Below, one piece after another: positions 53,625 through 62,600 of a stretch of 64,000 bases of DNA. The first letter of the stretch is position 1; each line of letters opens with the position of its first letter. Under the pieces are notes generated by a model, which was given only the letters and a program-made list of their open reading frames with translations, did no database searches and was not told the DNA's origin. The DNA is from UBA1275 sp002323515 (GTDB lineage Bacteria; Bacteroidota; Rhodothermia; Balneolales; Balneolaceae): the NCBI GenBank assembly GCA_964007875.1, contig CAXGAH010000004.1, forward strand, positions 62,001 to 126,000. Reading direction: 5' to 3'. The translations under genes were made by a program, and so were the position numbers.

Positions 53625-53626
53625 TG

Positions 53627-54169
53627 TTAAAGCTCTAAAATGGTACGATTATGATTGGTGTATATATCGATGTCGGCTGCTATTCGAAGTGACTCTTCGA
53701 CCATATCTTGAGCGCTAAGATCAGGAGCATGTTTAACCATTGCTCGTGCCGCAGATAGGGCATAACTGCCTCCACTTCCAATGCACACAATATTGTCATC
53801 AGGTTCAATGACGTCTCCTTGACCGGAAATGATGAGGGCATGATCATTGTCCATGACAACTAAGAGTGCCTCAAGTTTCTGTAGATATTTATCTTTACGC
53901 CAGTCTTTGGCTAGTTCAACGGCTGCTCGTTGCATATTCTCGTTGTATGCACTTAGCTTTTCCTCGTAGCGTTCGAATAGGGTAAAGGCGTCAGCAGTAG
54001 AGCCTGCAAAACCAGCTAAAATAGTCCCCTGACCTATTTTGCGTACTTTTTTCACCGTTGATTTCATAACGGTTTTATCCAAGGTGGCCTGCCCATCACT
54101 ACCAATAGCCGCTTTTCCATTGTGAATAATTCCTACTACGGTAGTAGCGTGAAGTTGAAATGTTGACAT
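53627..54169 (-). CDS. hslV: ATP-dependent protease proteolytic subunit HslV
   Basis: A 180-residue proteasome-like threonine protease. The mature N-terminal Thr is expected at Thr9 (HATTVVGI), following a short propeptide, with SDGQATLDKTVMK and GSGGSYALSAARAM as family blocks. It lies downstream of RNase G with a 168-base gap that should hold its promoter. Confidence 0.96.
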   Translation of the reverse strand: MSTFQLHATTVVGIIHNGKAAIGSDGQATLDKTVMKSTVKKVRKIGQGTILAGFAGSTADAFTLFERYEEKLSAYNENMQRAAVELAKDWRKDKYLQKLEALLVVMDNDHALIISGQGDVIEPDDNIVCIGSGGSYALSAARAMVKHAPDLSAQDMVEESLRIAADIDIYTNHNRTILEL

Positions 54170-54337
54170 AATAAATATTTAATAAAAAATCGTTCTTAGG
54201 AGCTTTTTGAGGTTATTTATCGCAAGTAAAATTGGGGAACATCAAAGATGTATAAAACTATAAAATTTCATGAATATCTGGTTCGAGTGTACCATTCCAA
54301 AAAAGTTTAGATACACATTGATTCAAAGGTCATACTA

Positions 54338-56203
54338 TTATACTTCCTCAGATTGATCTTTTTTAAGAATAACGGTAACCTTTGAATTGCCATTCCTAGA
54401 TTCATCAGAATCTTTACCATTTGACCGATTATTTGGTGTAGTACGGTCGTTAGATTTAGTTTTATTTTTTGACGTACTAGATCGACCATTCCCTCTAGGA
54501 TTTTTGGTGCCACTTTTACGGTTACTACTGCCGTTACCCGATCGGTCTTTTTTAGTGTATTCCAATTGATCTGGGTCGGGTTTATTGACTTTTAGATCTT
54601 CTAATTCATGCTTTTCAAGCAATTCGTCTAGGGAAGCTCCTTGGAGCACAGCATCGGTAATGTCAATTTCTGAGCCTGCTAGGGTAACGTGAAATTCGTT
54701 TAACGATATTTTATCATTCCCTACTAAAGTAACACGAACATGATACTTCGTCATCCATTTCCAACGAGTACTAAAAACACCCTTAGTTAGATAGCTTTTT
54801 AGGTAGGGGTTTACATACAGATCTATAGCCCGGTAACTTGTGGAATGCTTGAATTTGCTAATCCAACTTTCGATATCCGTAAGTATGGTATCTTGTGTAA
54901 TAACATTACCCGATCCACCACACATTGGGCAAGCATTCGATACGGAGTTAATTACCGATGGCCTAATACGTTGTCTAGTAATTTGTACAAGACCAAAATC
55001 ACTCATCCCAATAATATTTGTCTTAGCGGGGTCTTTTCTGAATTCCTTTTTTAATTCATCATAAATTTTCTTTCGATTTTTTTCGTCTTTTAAATCAATG
55101 AAATCAACGACAATGATTCCGCCGATATCCCGCAATCGGAGTTGTTTGGCAATTTCTCGGGCAGCCTCTAAATTGGTCTTTAACGAATTGTCTTCCTGCT
55201 TTTGCTTAGCAGCATAGGGACCTGAATTCACATCAACCACATACATGGCTTCGGTTTGCTCAAAAATTAGGTAGCCCCCCATTTTCATTCGAACGCGTGG
55301 GTTAAAAATGGAATTCACATCCTCACTAATAAGCACATGGTCAAAGATATGCTCCTTACCCTTAAATAATTCAACATTAGGCATCATCTGGGGAGCAATT
55401 TGCTGCACATAACTTTTTATCTGCTTGAACATTTTTGGGTCGTCTACGAGAACCCGGTCATAATTTTTGGCAAATAAATCTCGAATTAGACTCTCGGTCA
55501 TGTCTAAATCGTTGTACAGTAAACTAGGTGGTTCTGCATCTTCAAGACGCTCGGCTAATGTTTCCCATTTATTTAGTACGGTACGTAAATCTTCTTCAAT
55601 AGCCTCCTGTTCCTGGTCTTGGGCTACTGTTCGGACAATAACCCCAAATCCATCGGGGACCATCCCATTTAAAATCCCTTTTAAGCGCCGACGTTCCTTG
55701 TAGTTGCTAATGCGCTTTGAAACAGCGATATAATCACCCATAGGTATGAGAACAAGAAAACGACCGGCAATAGTTATATCGGTGGATACCCTTGGCCCCT
55801 TAGATCCGATCGGCTCTTTAACGATCTGAACAAGTAATTTTTGACCTGTTTTAAGTATCTTGCCTGCGAGTACTTGACGTTCTGAATTCGTCATTTCCTC
55901 TTTTTTGGAAAGGGTACTGTTCATGTGTTTAGGAATGGCTTTAGGGCCATTCAGCATGCTTATGTACTCGTCTAAATGATCTCCGGCATCTGAAAAATGC
56001 AAGAAAGCATCTTTCGGTGTACCCATGTCTATAAAGGCGGCACGAATGCCACTCATTACCTTATGGACACGTGCTACATATATATTGCCTACGGTACGTT
56101 GATTTTCCTCTGATTCTATAAAGAGCTGCGCTAATTCTCCATTCTCTAGGAGCGCAATCCGGTTTTGATTGCCGGAAGAGTGTATTATAATTTGATTTTT
56201 CAT
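54338..56203 (-). CDS. rng: Ribonuclease E/G
   Basis: A 621-residue endoribonuclease. An S1 domain (about 38-120) is followed by the catalytic region with the two metal-binding Asp residues in YVVDVNSG and IIVVDFIDLKD, the Zn-link CPMCGGSG and a closing small domain. The C-terminal 60 residues are basic, Ser/Asn/Lys-rich low-complexity sequence, probably disordered. It takes part in rRNA maturation and mRNA decay. Confidence 0.95.
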   Translation of the reverse strand: MKNQIIIHSSGNQNRIALLENGELAQLFIESEENQRTVGNIYVARVHKVMSGIRAAFIDMGTPKDAFLHFSDAGDHLDEYISMLNGPKAIPKHMNSTLSKKEEMTNSERQVLAGKILKTGQKLLVQIVKEPIGSKGPRVSTDITIAGRFLVLIPMGDYIAVSKRISNYKERRRLKGILNGMVPDGFGVIVRTVAQDQEQEAIEEDLRTVLNKWETLAERLEDAEPPSLLYNDLDMTESLIRDLFAKNYDRVLVDDPKMFKQIKSYVQQIAPQMMPNVELFKGKEHIFDHVLISEDVNSIFNPRVRMKMGGYLIFEQTEAMYVVDVNSGPYAAKQKQEDNSLKTNLEAAREIAKQLRLRDIGGIIVVDFIDLKDEKNRKKIYDELKKEFRKDPAKTNIIGMSDFGLVQITRQRIRPSVINSVSNACPMCGGSGNVITQDTILTDIESWISKFKHSTSYRAIDLYVNPYLKSYLTKGVFSTRWKWMTKYHVRVTLVGNDKISLNEFHVTLAGSEIDITDAVLQGASLDELLEKHELEDLKVNKPDPDQLEYTKKDRSGNGSSNRKSGTKNPRGNGRSSTSKNKTKSNDRTTPNNRSNGKDSDESRNGNSKVTVILKKDQSEEV

Positions 56204-56637
56204 CGAAATTCAGTGTTAAACACCAGCGAGCTTGGTTAACCAAAGGTTGAATTCTTCGCCATAGATCATCTTTATCAGTCGCTATTTGGTCTGCTGAATT
56301 CATCTTTCTAGATTTACAAGTCGTTGGTTGGGCAGATGCCCTTGTTAAATTTGTTTGGTTTGGACTATGCTCGAAATTGGGTGAGCTTAGTATTGAGGTT
56401 GCTGCTTTGAGAGCAGCGATAAGTAAATAAAGTAGGTTTATAACGCTTTTCTGTGCGTGAATCAACAGCATCATAAGTACCAAAGTACTCGTGTTGTAAG
56501 AACTGAACCGTACCATTTATAGTGAAATATTCGTGTTAACGATGTGAAGTGCGATGTTTCTGTTAAAATAGAAATGCATGTTCACAACTTGAATTGCTTC
56601 ATGCATAATATACAGTCAATGTGGCACTAAAGTAAAT
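56204..56637. other. 434-base region with no recognised gene
   Basis: Lies between murA and RNase G, whose leader it must contain. A minus-strand open frame crosses it but runs into the RNase G coding region in another frame and has no recognisable domain. No hairpin with a T tract was seen. Confidence 0.5.
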
Positions 56638-57903
56638 TTATTCTTGGGCTCTACTTAGTTTGGCCCCAACTGCATTTAGTTTATCCTCTAAACTTTCGTA
56701 CCCTCGGTCTAGATGGTATACACGTAAAATCTCAGAAGTATTTTTAGCCGTCATAGCTGCCAATACTAAACTAACACTTGCGCGTAAATCAGTACTCATC
56801 ACAGAGGCACCTTCCAACACCTTGGGTCCTTGTATAAGTACGGTATTCTTCGTCAACTTCATCTGGGCTCCAAGGCGACTGAGTTCTGGCACATAACTAA
56901 AACGATCAAAGTAGACCGTATCGGTGACCGTAGAATCTCCATGAGCCTGTGTAAGCATAGTCGCCCATTGTGCTTGGAGGTCAGTAGGAAAGCCTGGGTA
57001 AATATCGGTGGTTATACTCATGGGTTTAAGGATTTCAGGCGCTTGAACCGAAATAACTTCACCCTCCACATCGACCTTGGTTCCTGTTTGGCGAAGCAAA
57101 TTAGGGAAATCACCTAAGTGTTCGGCATTGCAGCCAATCAAACGAAGCGAAGACCCTGGGAGCATAGCCGCAGCAATCATAAAGGTTCCCACTTCAATTC
57201 TATCAGGGTCATTTCGGAAAGTGCCTCCAGAGAGTGTCCGTACTTGCTTAATGGTCAAGGTATCGCTGCCTACGCCACTAATGTTAGCCCCCATTGAGTT
57301 TAATACCTTACATAATTGAACTACGTCCGGTTCCTTTGCCGCATTTTCAATGGTAAAAGACTCGGCTCGAAGAACCGCAGCAAGAAGTAAGTTAATGGTT
57401 GCTCCAACACTACTTGGTTCTAGTCTATACCGACCACCGGGAACGCTTGTTCCAGCTTTGGCAATTACATACCCTTTGTCCAAGTTAATTGAAATACCCA
57501 TCGCCTCCAAGCCTTTCAAGTGCAAGTCCACCGGACGTGGACCCCAAGCACAACCACCAGGCATGGATACTTTGGCATAGCCATGTTTGCCAACCAGAGT
57601 TCCGAGCATGTAAAATGAGGCTCTCATTTTTCTAACCAAATCATAAGGTGCCTCTAGATAATTAACATTAGAAGGGTCGATGATAACTCGGTTCTCGGCA
57701 TCCTGAAACTGTACCTGTGCACCAACCACACGTAATACATTGTTGAAAGTATAAATGTCCTGTAGCCGAGGAACATTTTCTAAGATGACGGGTTCATCAG
57801 CTAGTAAAGCCGCAGCTATAAGAGGTAATACAGCATTTTTAGAACCACTAATGGCAATGTCTCCATTCAATGGGGTAGGCCCCTTTACAATAAATTTGTC
57901 CAA
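56638..57903 (-). CDS. murA: UDP-N-acetylglucosamine 1-carboxyvinyltransferase
   Basis: A 421-residue enzyme transferring enolpyruvate to UDP-GlcNAc, the first committed step of peptidoglycan synthesis. The catalytic Cys118 is in MPGGCAWGPRP; KNAVLPLIAAALLADEP and the TDLQAQ block are standard. Cys, not Asp, at this position means it would be expected to react with fosfomycin. It starts 1 base after the biotin carrier gene. Confidence 0.96.
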   Translation of the reverse strand: MDKFIVKGPTPLNGDIAISGSKNAVLPLIAAALLADEPVILENVPRLQDIYTFNNVLRVVGAQVQFQDAENRVIIDPSNVNYLEAPYDLVRKMRASFYMLGTLVGKHGYAKVSMPGGCAWGPRPVDLHLKGLEAMGISINLDKGYVIAKAGTSVPGGRYRLEPSSVGATINLLLAAVLRAESFTIENAAKEPDVVQLCKVLNSMGANISGVGSDTLTIKQVRTLSGGTFRNDPDRIEVGTFMIAAAMLPGSSLRLIGCNAEHLGDFPNLLRQTGTKVDVEGEVISVQAPEILKPMSITTDIYPGFPTDLQAQWATMLTQAHGDSTVTDTVYFDRFSYVPELSRLGAQMKLTKNTVLIQGPKVLEGASVMSTDLRASVSLVLAAMTAKNTSEILRVYHLDRGYESLEDKLNAVGAKLSRAQE

Positions 57904-57904
57904 A

Positions 57905-58402
57905 TTATTCTAACTCCACTAATAAGGTTTGTTTTTCTATGGTCTGCCCCAATTCGACTTGAATAGTTTTTATCCGCCCTTGAATGGGTGCTTTAATTTC
58001 ATTTTCCATTTTCATGGCTTCGAGCACTAATAAGGTGTCACCCTTTTGGACCTGATCTCCCTGTCGAACATCTATGGATAGTACTTTACCTGGCATAGGA
58101 GCCTTAATATTCCCAACAGATTGCTCTAGCTCTGCCTTCATCCCAAGTGTTTCAAGTAATAAAGCTTGTTCGTTTTTTACCTGAAGTTCTACGGGTTGTC
58201 CATCGATGTCAAATCGAATTTGGGTTCCCTCTATTTTTACATTAGCAAGAATCCATTGCCGTGTTCCAACGCGGAAATAAAAACGCCCGTTATTTTCGGT
58301 AAACTCGTATTCACAATATTCCCCATTTACTTGAGCCATCCCTTCAGAAGGGCCGATTTCAAGGTTTATATGCTCATTATTGTAGCTGATTTGCTGTTTC
58401 AC
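57905..58402 (-). CDS. Biotin carboxyl carrier protein (acyl-CoA carboxylase type)
   Basis: A 165-residue protein whose C-terminal biotinyl domain (about 95-165) carries the biotinylated Lys131 in EAMKMEN. The N-terminal 90 residues are a beta-rich region like that in the carrier subunits of acyl-CoA or oxaloacetate decarboxylating carboxylases, not the Ala/Pro-rich AccB type. No carboxylase or carboxyltransferase gene is adjacent. Sits between a helix-turn-helix-like gene and murA. Confidence 0.88.
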   Translation of the reverse strand: MKQQISYNNEHINLEIGPSEGMAQVNGEYCEYEFTENNGRFYFRVGTRQWILANVKIEGTQIRFDIDGQPVELQVKNEQALLLETLGMKAELEQSVGNIKAPMPGKVLSIDVRQGDQVQKGDTLLVLEAMKMENEIKAPIQGRIKTIQVELGQTIEKQTLLVELE

Positions 58403-58410
58403 GTGGGAAT

Positions 58411-58671
58411 TTATTTGCGAATATGTTTTAGACCCGTCGCCGTAGCCCTGAAGGTATACCCTTCAATATGGTCTGAATCATAAGAAGTTGCGCGATTAAT
58501 TTCCACTGACCCACTTTGCCAAACTTCGATTAAACGAAAGTTGATGAGTGTAATTAAATCATCTCTGAGCGCACCTGGTGGGAGTCCTGTTTCTTCCAAC
58601 AGCACATCGTAGGGTTCGGGGAAAATAAGTCGAGAAAGTACCTCGATTTCAGAGGTATATAATTTTCTCAT
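58411..58671 (-). CDS. Small winged-helix-like protein
   Basis: An 86-residue protein, not recognised by name. The pattern SEIEVLSRLIFPEPYDVLLEETGLPPGALRDDLITLINFRLIEVW fits a winged helix-turn-helix followed by a small beta wing (TFRATATGLKHI). It is 8 bases upstream of the biotin carrier gene, so it could bind DNA or be a structural adaptor. Assignment is inference from pattern only. Confidence 0.6.
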   Translation of the reverse strand: MRKLYTSEIEVLSRLIFPEPYDVLLEETGLPPGALRDDLITLINFRLIEVWQSGSVEINRATSYDSDHIEGYTFRATATGLKHIRK

Positions 58672-58688
58672 TCTATATTGAAAAAAGG

Positions 58689-59192
58689 TTATCGAATAAA
58701 AATGTCGCCATAGGTAATCAGTCGCTGGTTTCCGTCGTATAGAAGTAGTCGATGCAGACCACGAGCTAATTCTGCACTAGATCCAAAATTCCGTGAATCA
58801 ATCACAAAGGTAACCAACTCAAACTCCGAACCTACGGTTTCTTGTTGAAGGGGAATCCATCGGTTATTAAAATTTAAATATCCCAATTCTACGTAGGACT
58901 GAACGGGAGCGCCATTAAGAGTCATTTCTAAGTAGGCCGTCCCGCCGTAGTTTATTGGATTCGGAAAAAGGGGAAGTACTCGGATTAACCCTTCGTAATA
59001 GGGTGATACTCTCCAATCTTGTTTATCCTGAGAGAGTACATTTTGTTGTAAATCCGTTTCAGTGTAGCCCTCGGCTGGACCATAGGCTTCTGCCTCAAAC
59101 TGTTGCTGAGCACTGTCCTGTTGGCAGCTAATAAGCATCAGCCCAAGCATTTGAAAAAAAATAGGAATTAATAAACGGTTAATGCTTTTCAT
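58689..59192 (-). CDS. Hypothetical lipoprotein
   Basis: A 167-residue protein with a lipobox (GLMLISC, Cys23). The mature part has beta-strand-rich sequence (VSPYYEGLIRVLPLFPNPINYGGTAYLEMTLN, FELVTFVIDSRNFGSSAELARGLHRLLLYDGNQRLITYGDIFI) that resembles an immunoglobulin-like fold used by sorting or adhesion domains. Family not recognised. First gene of the four-gene minus-strand operon ending with murA; 17 bases before the winged-helix gene. Confidence 0.65.
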   Translation of the reverse strand: MKSINRLLIPIFFQMLGLMLISCQQDSAQQQFEAEAYGPAEGYTETDLQQNVLSQDKQDWRVSPYYEGLIRVLPLFPNPINYGGTAYLEMTLNGAPVQSYVELGYLNFNNRWIPLQQETVGSEFELVTFVIDSRNFGSSAELARGLHRLLLYDGNQRLITYGDIFIR

Positions 59193-59275
59193 TGGTTTGT
59201 TAATATTAGGTGTGGGTTTTAGACGAATTCGACCCGTATTTTACGTAAGAAGCAATTAATTTAATCACATTCATC

Positions 59276-59635
59276 ATGCTATATATTATCGGCATTCCCA
59301 ACTGCAATAAAATTAAAGATACACGTTCTTGGCTAGAGGAAAAAGGTATTACCTATGAATTTGTCCATGTTAAAAAAGAACCTTTATCTAAAGATGAAAT
59401 CTCTGATTTGGCCCATAAGGTTGGCGTCGATGTGCTCGTAAATACCCGCGGTACTACCTATAGAAAGTTAGAAATCAAAGATAAAAATCTAAGCAATGAG
59501 GAATTGCTCGAGCTGGTTCATGAGCACCAAAGTATGCTCAAACGCCCAATATTAGTACTAGAGGAGTCAGTTTTGGTGGGTTTTGATGAGGTAGCATTTG
59601 AACAATTTGCAAAACAACATGAATTACTGGACTAA
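59276..59635 (+). CDS. Spx/ArsC-family protein (YffB-like)
   Basis: A 119-residue thioredoxin-like protein with a single active-site Cys in GIPNCNKIKDTRSWLEEKGI and the closing KRPILVLEESVLVGFDE. The CNK arrangement and length match the YffB/Spx/arsenate-reductase family. A genuine arsenate reductase is possible but not shown by context: no arsenic genes are nearby. Its end lies just before the next gene. Confidence 0.88.
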   Translation: MLYIIGIPNCNKIKDTRSWLEEKGITYEFVHVKKEPLSKDEISDLAHKVGVDVLVNTRGTTYRKLEIKDKNLSNEELLELVHEHQSMLKRPILVLEESVLVGFDEVAFEQFAKQHELLD

Positions 59636-59657
59636 AAAAGCATCTTTTTTCGGGTTG

Positions 59658-60572
59658 ATGGATATGAGGCAGGCTGTATTTCGTTTGTCTGTGATGGCGG
59701 TTTTGTCTTTGTTGTGTATGACGCAAGCAGTAGCTTCCGTGTCTTATTTTGAGCAGCAAATTCATAAATCTGATCTCGAAACACAGGAACTAGAAACGTA
59801 TAAACCCGAGCTTGAGGGAATATTAGCCAAGGTACAACCCACTGTGCCAGATATTTTGAGTGCTGGAGAGTGGTTTAGGTATGAGGTAAGCTATGGATTT
59901 TTTACCCTAGGATGGGTAGAGGTGAGTATTTTATCTGATACGGTGTATAATGGGCGGGTGCATCATCACTTACTAACACGGATGATATCGAACGACCGGC
60001 TCCCTTTGATTGGCTATGAACGGGATGAGTTTCATACCCTTTTTTATGTCAATGAAGAAGGCTTGCCAGTGAGCAGTCTTTTTTGGAAGGATAATGTGGA
60101 CGAAGAGGAATTGGATGAAATTGTGTACCGTTTTGATAGAGAGACTGAGCAGGTGTTCTATAAAGAGGAAGATGAAACCACAGGAGAGCTTTCCTTGGTG
60201 GAGCCAGCTACGGCTGGACACATTGTGTTTGTTTATTCGCGTTTGTTTGCCGGTGGTGGGGCGAATACGGAACTGCCAGTATATGTAAGCAAAAAGCTCG
60301 GATATCTTGATTTTGATCACAGCTCAGCCACCGAAATGCGAGCGTATGAGGCATTTGAGGAACCGATAGTAACCTATAAAACCAATGGGCGTACTGTCGA
60401 TATAGTTGGGCCATTTGGATTTAGTGGTCGCTTTGCAGCTTTTTTTGCACAGGATGATCTAAGGATTCCATTAGAAGCGAGGGTTAAAATGTTCTTAGGC
60501 AGTGCTGTTGTAAAACTGATTGAATATCGAAAAGGAAATTCAGGCCAAACTATTCGGCAGGGAATGGAGTGA
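59658..60572 (+). CDS. DUF3108 exported protein
   Basis: Exported protein of about 304 residues from the ATG at 59658 (MDMRQAVFRLSVMAVLSLLCMTQAVAS is a clear signal peptide). The body has GEWFRYEVSYGFFTLGWVEVSI, the DUF3108 opening, and TRMISNDRLPLIGYERDEFHTLFYV. The frame is open upstream to a TTG at 59598 within the Spx gene, but that start would put extra residues before the signal. Function of DUF3108 is unknown. It overlaps dut by 4 bases. Confidence 0.8.
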   Translation: MDMRQAVFRLSVMAVLSLLCMTQAVASVSYFEQQIHKSDLETQELETYKPELEGILAKVQPTVPDILSAGEWFRYEVSYGFFTLGWVEVSILSDTVYNGRVHHHLLTRMISNDRLPLIGYERDEFHTLFYVNEEGLPVSSLFWKDNVDEEELDEIVYRFDRETEQVFYKEEDETTGELSLVEPATAGHIVFVYSRLFAGGGANTELPVYVSKKLGYLDFDHSSATEMRAYEAFEEPIVTYKTNGRTVDIVGPFGFSGRFAAFFAQDDLRIPLEARVKMFLGSAVVKLIEYRKGNSGQTIRQGME

Positions 60573-61096
60573 TAAATTTGAAGGACCTAAAACCACTGAT
60601 AGAACCAAACGCGATGGACAAACTACAGACGGAAACAAATATGATGGAAAAACCGATAATTAAGTGTATTCAATTGCCCCATGCGAAGGACCTTCCGTTA
60701 CCCTCGTACCAGACTCAGGGAGCTGCTGGTATGGATGTTCGGGTAGCCTTAATGAAGGAAATCACGTTAGAGCCAGGAGAGCGTGCCTTAGTGCCTACCG
60801 GCTTAATAATGGCCATTCCGAAGGGTTACGAAGTTCAGATTCGGCCTCGAAGTGGTCTAGCAATTAAGCATGGAATAACCATGGTAAATAGTCCAGGAAC
60901 TATTGATTCCGATTTCCGAGGAGAAATTCATCTCATTGTTATAAATCACGGACAGCAAGCATTTACGGTCAAAAATGGAGACCGAATGGCTCAGATGGTG
61001 GTGCAAAGAATACATCAGGCAGAGATTGTTCAGACTAGTGAGGTAGACCAAACTCAGCGAGGCCATGGCGGCTTTGGATCAACCGGGGTAGAATAA
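60569..61096 (+). CDS. dut: dUTP diphosphatase
   Basis: A trimeric dUTPase that removes dUTP and supplies dUMP. Five motifs appear: AAGMDVRV, PRSGLAIKHGIT, NSPGTIDSDFRGEIHLIV, GDRMAQMVVQR and the C-terminal RGHGGFGSTG. Translated from the GTG at 60569 (coupled to the previous stop) it has an unusual 40-residue extension; ATG codons at 60614, 60641 and 60644 give more typical lengths, and 60641/60644 fit the family best. The Lon/nucleotide-hygiene context is shared with mazG and maf elsewhere in the window. Confidence 0.94.
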   Translation: MINLKDLKPLIEPNAMDKLQTETNMMEKPIIKCIQLPHAKDLPLPSYQTQGAAGMDVRVALMKEITLEPGERALVPTGLIMAIPKGYEVQIRPRSGLAIKHGITMVNSPGTIDSDFRGEIHLIVINHGQQAFTVKNGDRMAQMVVQRIHQAEIVQTSEVDQTQRGHGGFGSTGVE

Positions 61097-61099
61097 ATT

Positions 61100-62416
61100 A
61101 TGGTGGATGCTAGAACGCCCAAAAACTCTTTTAGGCAGGCGTTTACTCCCTTTGCCGAGCTCATAAAAGAGTACCCTTTCTACCGTAGATTATGGATTGC
61201 GCAGGCAATATCTAATTTTGGGGATTGGTTTGGTCTTTTGGCGTTGTATGCTTTGGTGCAAAGATACTCCGATTCGGAGTTCTTGTTAGGCTTAGTGATC
61301 ATAGTTAAGATGCTGAGTTTAGCATTTTTCTCACCCATTGCTGGTTATCTGACGGATCGCTTTAATCGCCGCATACTCATGATTATATGTGATGGAGGTC
61401 GGGCCTTAAGTTTACTCCTCATGCTACTCGTTCAACAGGAAAGCCTTCTATGGTTAGCCTATGCGCTGACGGGGTTTCAGATGATGCTTTCAGCTATTTT
61501 TGAACCCGCTAAAACAGCCTCTATTCCTAATGTGGTCCCACCTGAGCGTTTAGTTGATGCCAATATTATATCGACGGCTACATGGAGTATAATTTTCACC
61601 ACAGGAATGGCGATAGGTGGTTTTGCTACTGAATGGATTGGTGTGGAGGGTGTCTTCATTCTAGATGCCTTCACCTATTTAGTTTCGGCATGGTTTATTT
61701 ATCGGGCGGTCATTCCACAAGAGGAGCGGCGCCCTAACTATGAGGAAGGACAGAAAAAGTTATCATTCTGGGAAGATATTCGTCAAAATATTGGTGCTGA
61801 CATTGTATTAGGCGTTCGTTATCTACTCGACAACCATCAAATTCTGCGACCAGCGGTAGCTAAAGGAACTTCTACCATATTTTTAGGTGGCTTGGTGTAC
61901 ATGTTGGTATTGGTGAGTGATAGCATTTTGCAAATGGGGAGCATTGGTCTGGGATTGTTGTACGCAGCCCGGGGAATTGGGACTGGTATTGGTCCTGTTA
62001 TAGCTCGGCAATATTTCACCGATGAACGGCAATGGGTAGTGGTTATGGGGGCTAGTATTGCATTGTCAGGTGCGTTGTACTTGGTGGTAGGATTGACCCA
62101 TGTCTGGTGGATGATGTTTGTCTTTGTTTTGTTGGCTCATGCCGCATCAGGAGCAAATTGGGTCACTTCTACGGTACTCCTGCAAAAAAGATCAGAAGAT
62201 AACTTTCGAGGCCGAGTGTTTAGTACCGAGTGGTTGCTGTTTACCCTGGGTAATTCGCTATCGGTCATTGTGGCATCGGTGCTGCTGGAGTGGCAAATTG
62301 TAGCGCTTCAAACCTTGATTAGCTCATATGCGGTAGGCTTGATGGTATCAGGATTGTTGTGGCTGGCAACAGTAGCCAATTGGGAGCGTAATTGGGTACA
62401 AAAAGGACTGATCTAA
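61100..62416 (+). CDS. MFS transporter
   Basis: A 438-residue major facilitator with about 12 helices. The N-terminal QAISNFGDWFGLLALYALVQ, the loop 2-3 motif GYLTDRFNRRILMI and the second-half repeat place it in the MFS_3/EntS-like drug or siderophore exporter group. The substrate cannot be deduced. It starts 3 bases after dut and is the last gene of that run; the next 184 bases are gene-poor. Confidence 0.85.
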   Translation: MVDARTPKNSFRQAFTPFAELIKEYPFYRRLWIAQAISNFGDWFGLLALYALVQRYSDSEFLLGLVIIVKMLSLAFFSPIAGYLTDRFNRRILMIICDGGRALSLLLMLLVQQESLLWLAYALTGFQMMLSAIFEPAKTASIPNVVPPERLVDANIISTATWSIIFTTGMAIGGFATEWIGVEGVFILDAFTYLVSAWFIYRAVIPQEERRPNYEEGQKKLSFWEDIRQNIGADIVLGVRYLLDNHQILRPAVAKGTSTIFLGGLVYMLVLVSDSILQMGSIGLGLLYAARGIGTGIGPVIARQYFTDERQWVVVMGASIALSGALYLVVGLTHVWWMMFVFVLLAHAASGANWVTSTVLLQKRSEDNFRGRVFSTEWLLFTLGNSLSVIVASVLLEWQIVALQTLISSYAVGLMVSGLLWLATVANWERNWVQKGLI

Positions 62417-62564
62417 TTCAATAATAATGAGTGAGACAGCTCTTAAAGAATGGGAGCGAGAATACGAATTGCAGTTTTCAATTCTATTTAAATTCTAATT
62501 GATGATTATTCGACAAGAACTCTAAAATATGTCCAATTTAAGAGCAGAATAAGGTCTGATTTAG

Positions 62565-62572
62565 TATATTTG
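62565..62572 (+). promoter_or_regulatory. TAnnTTTG promoter element before ccmC
   Basis: TATATTTG, 28 bases upstream of the ccmC GTG start, matches the -7 element of Bacteroidota-type promoters. No clear TTTG was found at the expected upstream position. Confidence 0.4.
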
Positions 62573-62600
62573 TATCTAATTTAAACTCAAAGATGCTTCT

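Noticed and set aside
56061..56516. 151-codon minus-strand frame upstream of and overlapping rng
   Set aside because: It overlaps the rng coding start by more than 140 bases in another frame and shows no recognisable family; the hydrophobic start alone is not enough.
59276..59635. Arsenate resistance gene
   Set aside because: The family is clear, but there are no arsenic transport or regulator genes and the motif fits YffB/Spx-like proteins as well.
62427..62498. 23-codon open frame MSETALKEWEREYELQF between the MFS gene and ccmC
   Set aside because: Too short to support, no ribosome site visible and no family recognised.
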